In this document: in pieces, positions 1 to 9,165 of the stretch
Layout of the letters: the number at the start of each line of letters is the position of its first letter
Numbering within the stretch: the stretch's first letter is position 1
NCBI RefSeq assembly: GCF_004310335.1
Contig: NZ_SIRS01000004.1
Location: forward strand, 475,856-539,855
Source: Hyunsoonleella pacifica
Lineage (GTDB): Bacteria; Bacteroidota; Bacteroidia; Flavobacteriales; Flavobacteriaceae
DNA: 64,000 nucleotides
Reading direction: 5' to 3'
Position numbers and translations under genes: made by a program
Notes under the pieces: generated by a model
Seen by the model: the letters and a program-made list of their open reading frames with translations, nothing else
The model's database searches: none
Told to the model about the DNA's origin: nothing

Positions 1-562
1 TCTTGCGAGCTATTTTATCTATTTCATCAATAAATACAATACCTTTTTCAGCCTTCTCTAAATTATAATCTGCTGCTTGTAGTAAGCGCGTTAAAATACT
101 TTCTACATCTTCTCCTACATAGCCTGCTTCTGTTAATACAGTTGCATCGACAATAGCAAGCGGCACGTTTAACATTCTTGCCACAGTTTTGGCCATCAAT
201 GTTTTACCTGTACCAGTTTGTCCAACCATGACGATGTTACTTTTTTGTATTTCAATATCATCATTTGTTGGTGGCTGTAATAAACGTTTGTAATGATTGT
301 AAACCGCAACAGACATTACCTTTTTTGTCATTTCTTGTCCAATAATATATTCATCAAGGAATGCTTTTATTTGTTGTGGTTTTCTGAGCTTTAACTCAGC
401 TGATAAATCATTAGTATCGTTTTGTTTGGATTCCTCTACAACAATTCCATGTGCTTGCTCAATACACCTATCACAAATATGTGCATCTAAACCTGCTATC
501 AATAAGTTGGTTTCTGGCTTTTTTCTACCACAAAACGAGCACTCTAATTCTTCTTTTGCCAT
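1..562 (-). CDS. clpX: ClpX, ATP-dependent Clp protease ATP-binding subunit (3' part outside window)
   Basis: AAA+ unfoldase that recognises substrates and feeds them into the ClpP chamber in the cytoplasm. About 187 N-terminal residues are visible; the rest runs off the left edge. They show a C4 zinc-binding domain (Cys8, Cys11, Cys30, Cys33), then the AAA+ core with Walker A GQTGTGKT, the conserved segment [17 protein letters not shown] and Walker B FIDEIDKI. The start is the ATG just before the zinc domain. It lies 73 bases downstream of clpP on the same strand, the usual clpP-clpX order, so the two are probably co-transcribed. Family assignment is certain; completeness cannot be judged here. 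Confidence 0.97.
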   Translation of the reverse strand, partial: MAKEELECSFCGRKKPETNLLIAGLDAHICDRCIEQAHGIVVEESKQNDTNDLSAELKLRKPQQIKAFLDEYIIGQEMTKKVMSVAVYNHYKRLLQPPTNDDIEIQKSNIVMVGQTGTGKTLMAKTVARMLNVPLAIVDATVLTEAGYVGEDVESILTRLLQAADYNLEKAEKGIVFIDEIDKIARK

Positions 563-635
563 TAATCAGTTAAATTTGAGAGAAGTAAACTAGTATTTAC
601 TTTTTCTATTTGGACTTGTAAAAGTACGATTTTTT

Positions 636-1310
636 TTAATTTCTTGCTAATATCTCATCTATCATACCGTATTCCTTGGCTTTATCTGCCTTCATCCAGT
701 AGTCTCTATCACTATCTTCGTATACTTTGTCGTAATCCTGACCCGAATGCTTACTAATAATTTTGTAAAGCTCTTCTTTTAATGTTAAAATTTCCTTCGC
801 AGTAATCTCAATATCACTTGCTTGCCCTTGAGCACCTCCCATTGGTTGATGAATCATAACTCTAGAATGGGTTAAACCACTACGTTTGCCCTTTTCTCCA
901 GCGCATAACAGTACTGCTCCCATAGATGCTGCCATTCCTGTACAAATTGTAGCTACATCTGGCTTAATAAATTGCATGGTATCATAAATACCCAAACCTG
1001 CATAAACACTGCCTCCTGGAGAGTTAATGTAAATTTGAATATCTTTAGAAGCATCAACACTTTCTAAAAACAACAATTGTGCTTGAATAATGTTAGCAAC
1101 TTGATCGTTTATTCCTGTACCTAAAAATATAATTCTATCCATCATTAAACGTGAAAACACATCAAAAATGGCAATATTCATTTGGCGTTCTTCAATAATA
1201 TTTGGAGTTAGATTGGTAGGGTACATACTACTGATAATTTTATTGTAATACGTACTGCTAATACCTTGATCTTTGGTTGCAAATTTTTCGAATTCTTTAG
1301 CGTAATCCAT
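636..1310 (-). CDS. clpP: ClpP, ATP-dependent Clp protease proteolytic subunit
   Basis: Serine protease that forms the tetradecameric degradation chamber capped by ClpX. At 224 residues it is slightly longer than the roughly 200-residue E. coli protein because of an N-terminal extension of the propeptide type. The catalytic triad is visible: Ser129 in GMAASMG, His154 in MIHQP and Asp203 in SDRDYW; the oxyanion segment NSPGGSV is also present. It sits between tig and clpX, the classic tig-clpP-clpX order. A tig terminator lies upstream, so clpP probably has its own promoter in the 78-base gap, although I see no clear TAnnTTTG box there. Confidence 0.98.
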   Translation of the reverse strand: MDYAKEFEKFATKDQGISSTYYNKIISSMYPTNLTPNIIEERQMNIAIFDVFSRLMMDRIIFLGTGINDQVANIIQAQLLFLESVDASKDIQIYINSPGGSVYAGLGIYDTMQFIKPDVATICTGMAASMGAVLLCAGEKGKRSGLTHSRVMIHQPMGGAQGQASDIEITAKEILTLKEELYKIISKHSGQDYDKVYEDSDRDYWMKADKAKEYGMIDEILARN

Positions 1311-1388
1311 AGTAAGCTATATCTTTTTAATCTTAATACCTTGACCTACATCAAGATGAAGTAATTTTTAATAATTTGAGAAAATAAA

Positions 1389-1419
1389 ATGCGCTTGAAT
1401 CGGTTGGATTCAAGCGCAT
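1389..1419 (-). terminator. Rho-independent terminator downstream of tig
   Basis: A perfect 13-bp inverted repeat (ATGCGCTTGAATC and its complement) with a 5-base loop lies between tig and clpP. Read on the minus strand it is followed by a T-rich tract (TTTATTTTC). It should end tig transcription before clpP. Confidence 0.85.
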
Positions 1420-1442
1420 AAATATAATGAATTATTATTTGA

Positions 1443-2771
1443 TTATTTATCGCCGTAAACTTCTTTAACAAACTTTTCGTAACTCAATTCCTTTGCCTTT
1501 AAGTTTGCTTTTTCTTTATACAATTCAATTAATTTTTGACTTATTAATTGCTCTGAAATTCTACGTGCTTCTTCTTGGTTTCCTAATACTCTTGCAGCTA
1601 TACCTTCAAGTTCTTCATCAGATGGGTTCATTTGTCCAAACTGTGCCATTTGTGCTTTAATCATTTCTTTAGCATGCCCTTTAATGTCTTCAATTGTTAC
1701 TTGAATATCATTATCTTGGATAAGTTTACCTTCTATTAATTGGTAACGTAAACTTTTTTCAGATTTCTCATACTCTTCTTTAGCTTGTGCCTCATCCATT
1801 TCTTTCTCTCCCGAAGTCTGCATCCACTTAGTTAAAAACTCAGCAGGCAAATCAAACTTTGTACTATCAACTAAATACTCAGTAACATCATTTAAAAGTT
1901 TCTGATCAGATTGTTGCTTAAATTGCTTCTCTGCATCTTCTTTTATCTTTGTTTTTAACTCTGTAACTGAAGTTACTTCTTTAGAAGGAAATAATTTATC
2001 AAATAATTCCTGATCTAAATCTGCTAGTTCCCTCTTATTAATTTCAGAAATAGTAAATGTTACTTCAATTTCTAAACCATGTGCTTCATCGTGACTTACT
2101 TTTAAGGCATGCATTAAATCATGATCATCTTCGTAAAGCCCTTTTGTTTTTAAGGTAATAACATCTCCAGCTTTAGCTCCTATAAATTTCTTTGCTGTAG
2201 CTTTTCCTTTAAATTTATCTAGAGTTAACGTAACTGTATTATCAATTTCATTTTCTTCGTTTTTATATGCTCCAGTTATTTCACTATCCTTTTCAACAAC
2301 ATCTTGAGGCACTAATTTCCCGTATTGTTTTTGAATACGCTCAATTTGCTCATCAATCATTTTATCATCAGCAACAATATTGTAATGCGTAATTGCTTTT
2401 TTGCTTTTTAGATTTACATCAAACTCTGGAGCTAATCCTAGTTCAAACTCAAAACTAAAACCATCTGCATCCCAATTAATATCATCTTTCTGCTTAGGTA
2501 ATGGTTGCCCTAAAACATCTAACTTTTCTTCTGTAAGGTATTTATTTAATGCATCTTGTAAAAGCTTGTTTACCTCATCTACCAACACTGCTTTTCCATA
2601 TTGCTTTTTAACCATTCCCATAGGCACATGTCCTTTTCTAAATCCTGGAATATTGGCTGTTTTACGGTAATCTGATAAAATTTTATCTACCTTATCACTG
2701 TAATCTTCTTTAGCGATATCTACTTTTACTACCGCATTTAATGCATCTAAGTTTTCTCTTGTAATATTCAT
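1443..2771 (-). CDS. tig: Trigger factor, ribosome-associated chaperone and peptidyl-prolyl isomerase
   Basis: Binds the ribosome at the exit tunnel (L23) and shields nascent chains. At 442 residues it has normal family length. The N-terminal ribosome-binding domain carries the signature GFRKGHVP near residues 43-50. A divergent FKBP-like PPIase domain follows (about 150-240) and then a long helical C-terminal chaperone domain rich in Lys/Glu. The PPIase domain is poorly conserved against E. coli, as is usual in Bacteroidota. It is followed by a strong hairpin terminator and then clpP-clpX. Its own promoter region contains several inverted repeats, described separately. Confidence 0.97.
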   Translation of the reverse strand: MNITRENLDALNAVVKVDIAKEDYSDKVDKILSDYRKTANIPGFRKGHVPMGMVKKQYGKAVLVDEVNKLLQDALNKYLTEEKLDVLGQPLPKQKDDINWDADGFSFEFELGLAPEFDVNLKSKKAITHYNIVADDKMIDEQIERIQKQYGKLVPQDVVEKDSEITGAYKNEENEIDNTVTLTLDKFKGKATAKKFIGAKAGDVITLKTKGLYEDDHDLMHALKVSHDEAHGLEIEVTFTISEINKRELADLDQELFDKLFPSKEVTSVTELKTKIKEDAEKQFKQQSDQKLLNDVTEYLVDSTKFDLPAEFLTKWMQTSGEKEMDEAQAKEEYEKSEKSLRYQLIEGKLIQDNDIQVTIEDIKGHAKEMIKAQMAQFGQMNPSDEELEGIAARVLGNQEEARRISEQLISQKLIELYKEKANLKAKELSYEKFVKEVYGDK

Positions 2772-2784
2772 TGTAATGATATAA

Positions 2785-2866
2785 GCCTATTTCTATAGGC
2801 ATTTAACTAATGGGTATACCCTAAATTAAAATTGGGATGCAAAATTAGTACATTTTTACATCCCAA
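2785..2866 (-). promoter_or_regulatory. tig promoter with flanking inverted repeat and 5'-UTR palindromes
   Basis: On the minus strand a -7 box TAATTTTG (2840-2847) matches the Bacteroidota consensus TAnnTTTG, with a TTG (2864-2866) 16 bases upstream as a possible -33 element. The arms TTGGGATG/CATCCCAA (2832-2839 and 2859-2866) form a perfect 8-bp inverted repeat bracketing the -7 box. Two more palindromes lie in the leader: GGGTATACCC (2812-2821) and a stem GCCTAT/ATAGGC (2785-2800) just before the start codon. Promoter function is inferred from consensus and position. Confidence 0.55.
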
Positions 2867-2893
2867 CAAAGTTTTTAATTATTTGATTTAGAG

Positions 2894-3241
2894 TTACTTT
2901 TTATCTTCTTTTAAAAGTGAATGTAATATAGATTGCAGCACACATAACAAGACACTAAAAAGAAGTGCCCACCAAAAATTAGTTACCGCAAAACCGTCTA
3001 TTAATTTATCTGCTAGAAGAATTATCACTGCATTTATAACTAACAGAAAAAGTCCTAAAGTAAGAATAGTAGCGGGAAGTGTAAAAATTACTAATATTGG
3101 TTTTACCAATAGATTAAGAATAGCTAATACTACAGCTACTATTAATGCACCAACATAGCCGTCTACATCAACACCAGAAAGTAAATGTGCTAAAATAAAA
3201 ACAGCAACTGCGTTTAATAAGAGTTTAATAATGCGTTTCAT
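2894..3241 (-). CDS. Phage-holin-family (holin 4) small integral membrane protein
   Basis: A 115-residue hydrophobic protein with about four transmembrane segments and the layout typical of the Phage_holin_4 superfamily (N-terminal RIIKLLLNAVAVFILA, then ILNLLVKPILVIFTLPATI, then a C-terminal helix ending in Lys-rich residues). Despite the family name, such genes are ordinary chromosomal genes in Bacteroidota and no prophage genes are nearby. The function is unknown; a structural role in the inner membrane is all that can be said. It lies between tig and a MORN-repeat gene without sharing obvious biology with either. Confidence 0.8.
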   Translation of the reverse strand: MKRIIKLLLNAVAVFILAHLLSGVDVDGYVGALIVAVVLAILNLLVKPILVIFTLPATILTLGLFLLVINAVIILLADKLIDGFAVTNFWWALLFSVLLCVLQSILHSLLKEDKK

Positions 3242-3258
3242 GCTTCTAATATACCTAA

Positions 3259-4362
3259 TTATTTTTTTGTATTCCCTTGAACGATAAAAACAATAGGTAA
3301 TGAATAAGGAACAACTACTGGTTTACCCATTCGATATCCAGATTTCATTTTAGGCAACAATGAAATAACTCTTATAACCTCTTTTTCTAATAAAGGATGA
3401 GGAGCCTTAGATTTTTTTCCAGTTATGTTTCCTTCTTTATCTATTTTAAAAATAGCCACTACGCGCTGCTTGCCTTTTAAACCTATCTTTTCAGCAATTT
3501 CAGTATTGAAATTTTCCGTCACATGCTTATTCATTTTATCTGATAAACATTTTCTCTGATTTTTGAATCCAAGCACATTATCACACCCTGGAAAGACAGG
3601 TATTTCTTCATGACGTCCCAACGGAATTTCAGTTAAGGATAATTCTACTAAAGCTTTGGTTGAAGCTACACCTTTCTTATAGTTAATTAGATGTATTTGG
3701 TTGCCATTTTTATCAAAACCTTTCCATTTACCATGAAAAACTCCATTTAAATATTTTCCTTCCCACTTCATTAAACCTTCCTTATAATAACGCCTTTCTA
3801 CTCCATATTTTTTATTTCTTTTAGTTTGTCCTTCAATTTTTACTTGACCTGTTTTATAATAGTGCTTATAAATCCCTTGTTTATAAGAATCAAGATATTC
3901 TACTTCCCATTCTAATTCTCCAGATTCATAATATCTTTTCCATGTTCCTACTAATTCTTGATTTACATAGTTCCCTAAAGACTTTAAATTTCCATTTTTA
4001 AAGTATTCCTTAGCATAACCTCCATTTATTATACTCTCGAATAACAATTCGCCACTTTCATAATATTCCTTGAAAATTTTTTTCCCATGAACAAAAGTCC
4101 TTTCTATTTCTATATTTCCATTTTTGAAATAGGATTTGCTTTCTGGGTTATACTTACCTTTAGTATAACTATATGTACTTTTTAATTCACCAGTTTGATA
4201 ATAATCCTTCCATACTCCAACTTTTTTCCCTCCCTCATATTTACCTATTGTTTTTAGTTGACCATTATCATGATAGATTCTATACAGTCCGTTTTTAATC
4301 TCATTCTGAGATGAAATAGATAAATTGATTGAAATGAATATGAAAAAAAAGATGTATTTCAT
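3259..4362 (-). CDS. MORN-repeat protein with C-terminal TonB-like domain, exported
   Basis: An exported protein. I chose the ATG at 4362 because it directly begins a signal peptide (MKYIFFFIFISINLSISSQ); ATGs at 4374 and 4407 add only a poor N-terminal extension. Residues about 25-235 are MORN_2-type repeats (pattern NG-x-L-x-x-x-G-x-Y-x-x-G-K-x-x-G-x-W-x-x-YY-x-x-G), some eight copies. The last 100 residues (HEEIPVFPGCDN to the C-terminus) resemble the TonB C-terminal fold of 'energy transducer TonB' proteins in Bacteroidota (PVFPGC, then a stretch like FKIDKEGNITG). It lacks the N-terminal membrane anchor and Pro-rich linker of true TonB. The function is not known. Confidence 0.8.
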   Translation of the reverse strand: MKYIFFFIFISINLSISSQNEIKNGLYRIYHDNGQLKTIGKYEGGKKVGVWKDYYQTGELKSTYSYTKGKYNPESKSYFKNGNIEIERTFVHGKKIFKEYYESGELLFESIINGGYAKEYFKNGNLKSLGNYVNQELVGTWKRYYESGELEWEVEYLDSYKQGIYKHYYKTGQVKIEGQTKRNKKYGVERRYYKEGLMKWEGKYLNGVFHGKWKGFDKNGNQIHLINYKKGVASTKALVELSLTEIPLGRHEEIPVFPGCDNVLGFKNQRKCLSDKMNKHVTENFNTEIAEKIGLKGKQRVVAIFKIDKEGNITGKKSKAPHPLLEKEVIRVISLLPKMKSGYRMGKPVVVPYSLPIVFIVQGNTKK

Positions 4363-4410
4363 TAAACTAAACATTTTTAGAGCATGAATATAAGATTTTC
4401 CTATCAAAAA

Positions 4411-5175
4411 CTACTTGATGAAATTATTAAGTGCTTCAAAAAATGCTCTAGGATTCTCAGCATGTAACCAATGACCTGCATTAGCAATAGTTTCAATTTT
4501 AGCGTTTGGAAAATGATTTTTTATAATGGTTTCATCTCCTACACCTATGTATTCTGATCTATCGCCTCTTAAAAACAACGTATCCTTATCAAATCTAGCA
4601 TAACTAGGCAGAGCCTCTCCAACTTCTGCAACTTCATCCTGTAAAACTTCTAAATTAATTCTTAATGCTAATTGTCCTTTTTCAATCCAATAAAGGTTCT
4701 TTAATAAAAATTGGCGTATCCCCATTTCTGAAACATATCGGCTTAAAACTTTATCAGCCTCGCCTCTACTTTTTATTTCATCAAAATCTAAAGCAGTCAA
4801 TCCATTTAAAATGGCATCATGATGTACTGGATAAAACCTTGGAGAAATATCAGCTACTATTAATTTTGAAACTAATTCTGGATATTCTGTAGAAAATAGC
4901 ATTGCTGTTTTTCCTCCCATGGAATGGCCTAGAAGTATAATATCATTAATATTTTTAGATTCGCAATAGTGTTTCAAATCTTCTGCCATAACTTCATAAT
5001 TAAAAGCATCATCATGAAAGCTATGCCCGTGATTGCGTTGATCTACCAAATGCACTTCATATCCTAGCTCTGAAAGATTTTTGCCATGAGTTTTCCAATT
5101 ATCACTCATTCCTAAAAAGCCATGTAGAATCACAAATGGTTTTCCTTTCCCTAGTATGTTTGAATGTAAAATCAT
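4411..5175 (-). CDS. Alpha/beta-fold hydrolase, YbfF-like esterase
   Basis: A 254-residue single-domain alpha/beta hydrolase. Visible features are the HGFLGMSDNW oxyanion region, the nucleophile elbow GHSMGGK (Ser within G-x-S-x-G), a catalytic Asp candidate in the RGDRSEYI segment, and the catalytic His in NAGHWLHAE near the C-terminus. The pattern DQRNHGHS is characteristic of the YbfF/ABHD11-type esterases. The natural substrate cannot be read from the sequence. It is upstream of, and in line with, the MORN gene and downstream of pdxJ (about 100-base gap). Confidence 0.9.
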   Translation of the reverse strand: MILHSNILGKGKPFVILHGFLGMSDNWKTHGKNLSELGYEVHLVDQRNHGHSFHDDAFNYEVMAEDLKHYCESKNINDIILLGHSMGGKTAMLFSTEYPELVSKLIVADISPRFYPVHHDAILNGLTALDFDEIKSRGEADKVLSRYVSEMGIRQFLLKNLYWIEKGQLALRINLEVLQDEVAEVGEALPSYARFDKDTLFLRGDRSEYIGVGDETIIKNHFPNAKIETIANAGHWLHAENPRAFFEALNNFIK

Positions 5176-5276
5176 GAGCCTCTTTTGTTGCCTCCTAAGA
5201 AAGGAAACGTTTAATTTAAAATTTTAAAACTAAATATTCTTAATATTGTCACTATCCAAAAAACACTACAATATGC

Positions 5277-5993
5277 TTACTGGTTAAGTTTTCTCAAATA
5301 CATCTGTATCACATTTTCAACCCCCAGATACAAACTTTCAGCAACTAGTGCATGTCCTATGGACACTTCCAAAAGATTTGGAATGTTTTCTTTAAAAAAC
5401 TTGATATTATCCAACGATAGATCATGACCCGCATTAATACCCAACTCTAATTCATTTGCTAAAATAGCACTTTTGGTATATGGCAAAATTGCATCTTCAT
5501 TACCAAAGCTATACTGATACGCAAAACCCTCAGTGTATAATTCAATTCTATCAGTACCTGTTGCTTTTGCACCTTCAATTTGCTGTAAAACAGGATCAAC
5601 AAAAATAGATGTTCTAATACCATTGTTTTGAAATTCTTTAATCACATCAATAAGAAAATCTTTATGTTTAATTGTATCCCAACCCGCATTACTAGTTATT
5701 GCATCTTCTGCATCAGGCACCAACGTTACTTGTGTAGGTTTTACGCTTAATACTAAATCCATAAAAGATTCTATTGGATTTCCCTCTATATTAAACTCTG
5801 TATAAACTTCAGGTTTTAAATCTCTTGCGTCTTGATAACGTATATGGCGTTCGTCTGGTCTCGGATGTATGGTTACACCCTCAGCCCCAAACCGTTGCAC
5901 ATCTTTTGCAAACTGTACCACATTGGGCACATCACCGCCACGAGAGTTTCTTAATGTTGCTATCTTGTTAATATTTACACTTAACTTTGTCAT
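5277..5993 (-). CDS. pdxJ: PdxJ, pyridoxine 5'-phosphate synthase
   Basis: Condenses 3-amino-1-hydroxyacetone phosphate with deoxyxylulose 5-phosphate to make pyridoxine 5'-phosphate in the DXP-dependent vitamin B6 route. I chose the ATG at 5993 (MTKLSVNINKIATLRNSRGG), the family N-terminus, over the in-frame codon 7 residues upstream; the minus strand reads AAAGGA about 4 bases before it. Family landmarks are NINKIATLRNSRGG, GAEGVTIHPRPDERHI, PTQVTLVPDA, NAGHDLS and the C-terminal SIGHALVAESL. At 238 residues it is normal length. Divergent from the CBS-nadK operon. Confidence 0.97.
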   Translation of the reverse strand: MTKLSVNINKIATLRNSRGGDVPNVVQFAKDVQRFGAEGVTIHPRPDERHIRYQDARDLKPEVYTEFNIEGNPIESFMDLVLSVKPTQVTLVPDAEDAITSNAGWDTIKHKDFLIDVIKEFQNNGIRTSIFVDPVLQQIEGAKATGTDRIELYTEGFAYQYSFGNEDAILPYTKSAILANELELGINAGHDLSLDNIKFFKENIPNLLEVSIGHALVAESLYLGVENVIQMYLRKLNQ

Positions 5994-6081
5994 GTATTCC
6001 TTTTTAAAGCACAAAAATACAAACTAGAAGAGGCTTAAGTAGCTTTTTTTTGATTAATTTGCATCGTAATCAATAGTATAT

Positions 6082-6741
6082 ATGAGACTTTCTGAATTTA
6101 TTATAAACGACATAAAGCCATTAAAAACTAACGCTAAAATTAGTGAGATACAGGAGCTTTTTAATCAGCTTACCTATTCTCATATCCCTATTAAAGATGA
6201 TAATGACATTTTTGTAGGCACCTTTTTTGAAACTGATGCGCATTGCTTTGACAGCAACAAACCGGTTAGCGATTATCTATATAGTTTAGAAGATTTTTAT
6301 GTTAGAGAAAGTACTATGTGGTTAGATGTATTGGAAGCCTTTGCACAAAACTCTTCTAATATTATGCCTGTTTTAAATGAAAAAGGAGATTATTTGGGGT
6401 ATTATGAACTTAATGATATTATAGGACTTTTTAATGAGTCACCGTTTTTCTATGAAGCTGGAGGTGTTTTAGTGGTTGAAAAAGGTATTAATGATTATTC
6501 TTTTAGTGAAATAAGCCAAATTGTAGAATCCAACAATGGCAAACTACTTGGTGCTTTTATTTCAAAAATGAAAAATGATATTGTTCAGATTACTTTGAAA
6601 ATTGGAAATACGAGTTTAAATGATATAATTCAAACTTTTAGACGTTATAGTTACAATATTGCATCTGGACATGAAGAAGATAGTTTTACGCAGAATTTAA
6701 AAGAACGGTCAGACTATTTAAAAAAGTATTTAAATATTTAA
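6082..6741 (+). CDS. CBS-domain protein upstream of nadK
   Basis: A 219-residue soluble protein with a pair of CBS motifs in the first about 130 residues (KTNAKISEIQELFNQLTYSHIPI; then MPVLNEKGDYLGYYELNDI) and an ACT-like C-terminal half (about 135-210). CBS pairs usually bind adenine nucleotides and regulate partner enzymes; no ligand can be read here. It is only 4 bases from nadK and the CBS-nadK pair is common in Bacteroidota, so regulation or sensing linked to NAD(P)/adenylate status is a reasonable inference but unproven. A near-consensus TTAATTTG box lies about 30 bases upstream of the ATG. Confidence 0.85.
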   Translation: MRLSEFIINDIKPLKTNAKISEIQELFNQLTYSHIPIKDDNDIFVGTFFETDAHCFDSNKPVSDYLYSLEDFYVRESTMWLDVLEAFAQNSSNIMPVLNEKGDYLGYYELNDIIGLFNESPFFYEAGGVLVVEKGINDYSFSEISQIVESNNGKLLGAFISKMKNDIVQITLKIGNTSLNDIIQTFRRYSYNIASGHEEDSFTQNLKERSDYLKKYLNI

Positions 6742-6745
6742 ATGT

Positions 6746-7630
6746 ATGAAGTTAGCCGTTTTTGGTCGTTTTAATAATAAGTACACCCTTACATCTGTAG
6801 ATACACTCCTTAATTATGTAGCCAAAAAGAATGTGGAGGTATACATTGAATCTGAATTTTCAGAATTAATAAAATCAGTGTCTACAAAACGTGATTTTTA
6901 TAATACGTTTAGCACTTTTGAAACCCTGGACGAATCGTTTGATTTATTGGTAAGCATTGGTGGAGACGGTACTATATTAAGAGCCATAACATTTGTAGCT
7001 CATTTAGACATACCTATAGTTGGTATCAATACAGGAAGATTGGGTTTTCTAGCCACAATTCAAGTAGAAGATATTGAAAATGCAGTTCAAAATATCATAG
7101 ATGGTAAATACAGAATTTCAGAACGCACCTTACTTTCAGTTGAAACAACTCCAGAAAACACAGATATTTTAGAGCTAAACTATGCCTTAAATGAAATAGC
7201 TGTAAGTAGAAAAAACACTACTTCGATGATTACTGTAGAAACACTTCTTGATAATGAGTATTTGACCTCATACTGGAGTGATGGTTTAATTGTATCTACT
7301 CCTACAGGTTCAACAGGTTACTCTTTAAGTTGTGGTGGCCCTGTAATAACACCTGGAGCAAATAGTTTTGTACTTACACCAATAGCCCCTCACAATTTAA
7401 GTGCAAGACCGTTAATAATTCCTGATTCTACTGAAATTCAACTAAAGGTAAGTGGTAGGGAAGAACAGCATTTAGTATCCTTAGATTCAAGAATTGCCAC
7501 CTTGGATAATGGTACTATTATAAAAATAAAAAAAGCTGACTTTAAAATTAAAATGATTGATTTACTTGATGAAAGCTTTTTAAAAACACTTCGTAAAAAA
7601 ATGTTGTGGGGCGAGGATAACCGAAATTAG
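6746..7630 (+). CDS. nadK: NAD kinase
   Basis: Phosphorylates NAD+ to NADP+ in the cytoplasm. At 294 residues it is of standard length. The GGDGT motif (VSIGGDGTIL) with the adjacent Asp, the NTGRLGFLAT motif, the ALNEIAVSR segment and the C-terminal half SDGLIVSTPTGSTGYSLS-x-GGP are all present, so the active site looks intact. It is coupled to the upstream CBS gene and followed by porG about 98 bases later, a conserved pdxJ/CBS/nadK/porG/uppS/bamA neighbourhood in Flavobacteriia. Confidence 0.97.
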   Translation: MKLAVFGRFNNKYTLTSVDTLLNYVAKKNVEVYIESEFSELIKSVSTKRDFYNTFSTFETLDESFDLLVSIGGDGTILRAITFVAHLDIPIVGINTGRLGFLATIQVEDIENAVQNIIDGKYRISERTLLSVETTPENTDILELNYALNEIAVSRKNTTSMITVETLLDNEYLTSYWSDGLIVSTPTGSTGYSLSCGGPVITPGANSFVLTPIAPHNLSARPLIIPDSTEIQLKVSGREEQHLVSLDSRIATLDNGTIIKIKKADFKIKMIDLLDESFLKTLRKKMLWGEDNRN

Positions 7631-7680
7631 GCAATAATTCCGCTTAAAATCTGTTTTACGTTCATACTATTCAATTCAAA

Positions 7681-7712
7681 TTGCAATAGGCTCATCTTAT
7701 TTATTATATTTG
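7681..7712 (+). promoter_or_regulatory. Promoter for porG-uppS-bamA
   Basis: TATATTTG at 7705-7712 matches the Bacteroidota -7 consensus exactly, with a TTG at 7681-7683 (21-base spacer) as the likely -33 element. It lies 16 bases before the porG ATG. Inferred from consensus and position only. Confidence 0.6.
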
Positions 7713-7728
7713 CAAACTTTAAATAGCT

Positions 7729-8415
7729 ATGCGGCACTTAAACCTATTAATAATTAGCTTGTTAACGTTACAACTTAGCTTCTCTCAAATCAATGAAATT
7801 GGTGTATTTGGAGGAGGTAGTAATTTTATTGGAGACGTTGGTGCTACAGATTACATCTCACCTAATGCACCTACTATTGGTCTACTCTACAAATGGAATA
7901 GAAGTCCGAGGCATTCTTGGAGAGCAAGTATTATTTATTCTGATTTAGTAGCGTCCGACATAGACTCTGATGATTTTAGACGTGTTAGTAGAAATTACAG
8001 TTTTAATTCTAACCTATTGGAATTTTCGGCTGGTATGGAATTTACCTTTCTAGATTTTAATCTACACACAGGAAAACCAGTTGCTACGCCCTATTTATAT
8101 ACGGGTATTAGTGTTGCTAGACACGACAATCATTTCTTTCTGAATGGTGTACAAACGTCCGAAAATAGTAAAAGTTGGGCCTATGGTATACCAATGGTTT
8201 TAGGGTTTAAAATGCGTTTAATTGGAAACTTTATATTTGGTATGGAAGTTGGTGCACGTTACACGTTTTCTGATGAAATTGACGGTAGTGTACCTGACGC
8301 TGATTTTAGACAACAATTTCGTTTTGGGAATATAAATAATAACGACTGGTATACATTTACGGGAATAACCTTAACTTACACATTTGGGCAAAACCCTTGC
8401 TATTGTATTAATTAA
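7729..8415 (+). CDS. porG: PorG/DUF6089 outer-membrane beta-barrel, type IX secretion component
   Basis: A 228-residue outer-membrane protein with a signal peptide (MRHLNLLIISLLTLQLSFSQ). The DUF6089 N-terminus follows (EIGVFGGGSNFIGDVG), then alternating amphipathic strands typical of a small beta-barrel. The protein ends with two Cys (NPCYCIN). The gene directly upstream of uppS-bamA in Bacteroidota is the orthologue of Porphyromonas PorG, an outer-membrane barrel associated with the PorK/PorN ring of the T9SS. The name is assigned from family plus neighbourhood. The stop overlaps the uppS start (TAATG), so translation is probably coupled. gldD/gldE elsewhere in the window fit a T9SS/gliding organism. 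Confidence 0.85.
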   Translation: MRHLNLLIISLLTLQLSFSQINEIGVFGGGSNFIGDVGATDYISPNAPTIGLLYKWNRSPRHSWRASIIYSDLVASDIDSDDFRRVSRNYSFNSNLLEFSAGMEFTFLDFNLHTGKPVATPYLYTGISVARHDNHFFLNGVQTSENSKSWAYGIPMVLGFKMRLIGNFIFGMEVGARYTFSDEIDGSVPDADFRQQFRFGNINNNDWYTFTGITLTYTFGQNPCYCIN

Positions 8416-9155
8416 TGGATTTAAAAAACGACATATTACTCGAAGCTTTACCAAAACACATCGCCATTATTATGGATGGTAATGGACGTTGGGCAAAACA
8501 ACAAGGTATGATACGTGCTTTTGGGCATGAAAATGGCACCAAGTCAGTACGTCGAGTAGTAGAAGCTTCCGCAGAATTAGGTGTTCCTAATTTAACACTC
8601 TACGCTTTTTCAACTGAAAACTGGAATCGCCCTAGATTAGAAGTAAAAACATTGATGAAGTTGTTAATTTCATCTTTGAAAAAAGAGATAAAAACACTTC
8701 AAGATAATAATATAAAACTGTCTGCCATAGGCAATTTAAACTCACTCCCTTCTAAGGTAAACAAAGAGTTAAGCGAAGTAATGTCTGCAACTGAAAATAA
8801 TTCAAGAATGACTTTAACTTTAGCATTAAGTTATGGTTCTAGGGAAGAATTGCTAAACACTGTTAAAGAAATTAGTAATAAAGTTAAAAATAACATAATT
8901 TCGCCCGAAGCTATTGATGAATCAATTATAAATAAGCATCTTTACACGCAAAATTTACCAGACGTAGACTTGCTTATTAGAACTAGTGGCGAACAGCGTA
9001 TTAGTAATTTTTTGCTTTGGCAAATAGCTTATGCCGAATTGTATTTTACCAAAGTACTTTGGCCTGATTTTACAAAACAAGACTTGTATAAAGCTATTAT
9101 AGAATATCAAAAAAGAGAAAGACGATTTGGGAAAACAAGTGAACAACTTAGCTAA
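8415..9155 (+). CDS. uppS: Isoprenyl (undecaprenyl diphosphate) synthase
   Basis: Cis-prenyltransferase that builds the C55 lipid carrier for peptidoglycan and O-polysaccharide. 246 residues. The family motif [14 protein letters not shown] (catalytic Asp in MDGNG), [13 protein letters not shown], the [13 protein letters not shown] block and the C-terminal signature [24 protein letters not shown] are intact. Its start overlaps the porG stop and bamA begins about 10 bases after its end, giving one envelope operon. Together with uppP at 24.5 kb this covers both making and recycling of the carrier. Confidence 0.97.
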   Translation: [246 protein letters not shown]

Positions 9156-9165
9156 TACATTTCTA

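Noticed and set aside
2894-3241. Phage holin-family protein as a sign of prophage
   Set aside because: No integrase, capsid, tail or lysis genes are nearby; this family is common as a chromosomal gene in Bacteroidota.
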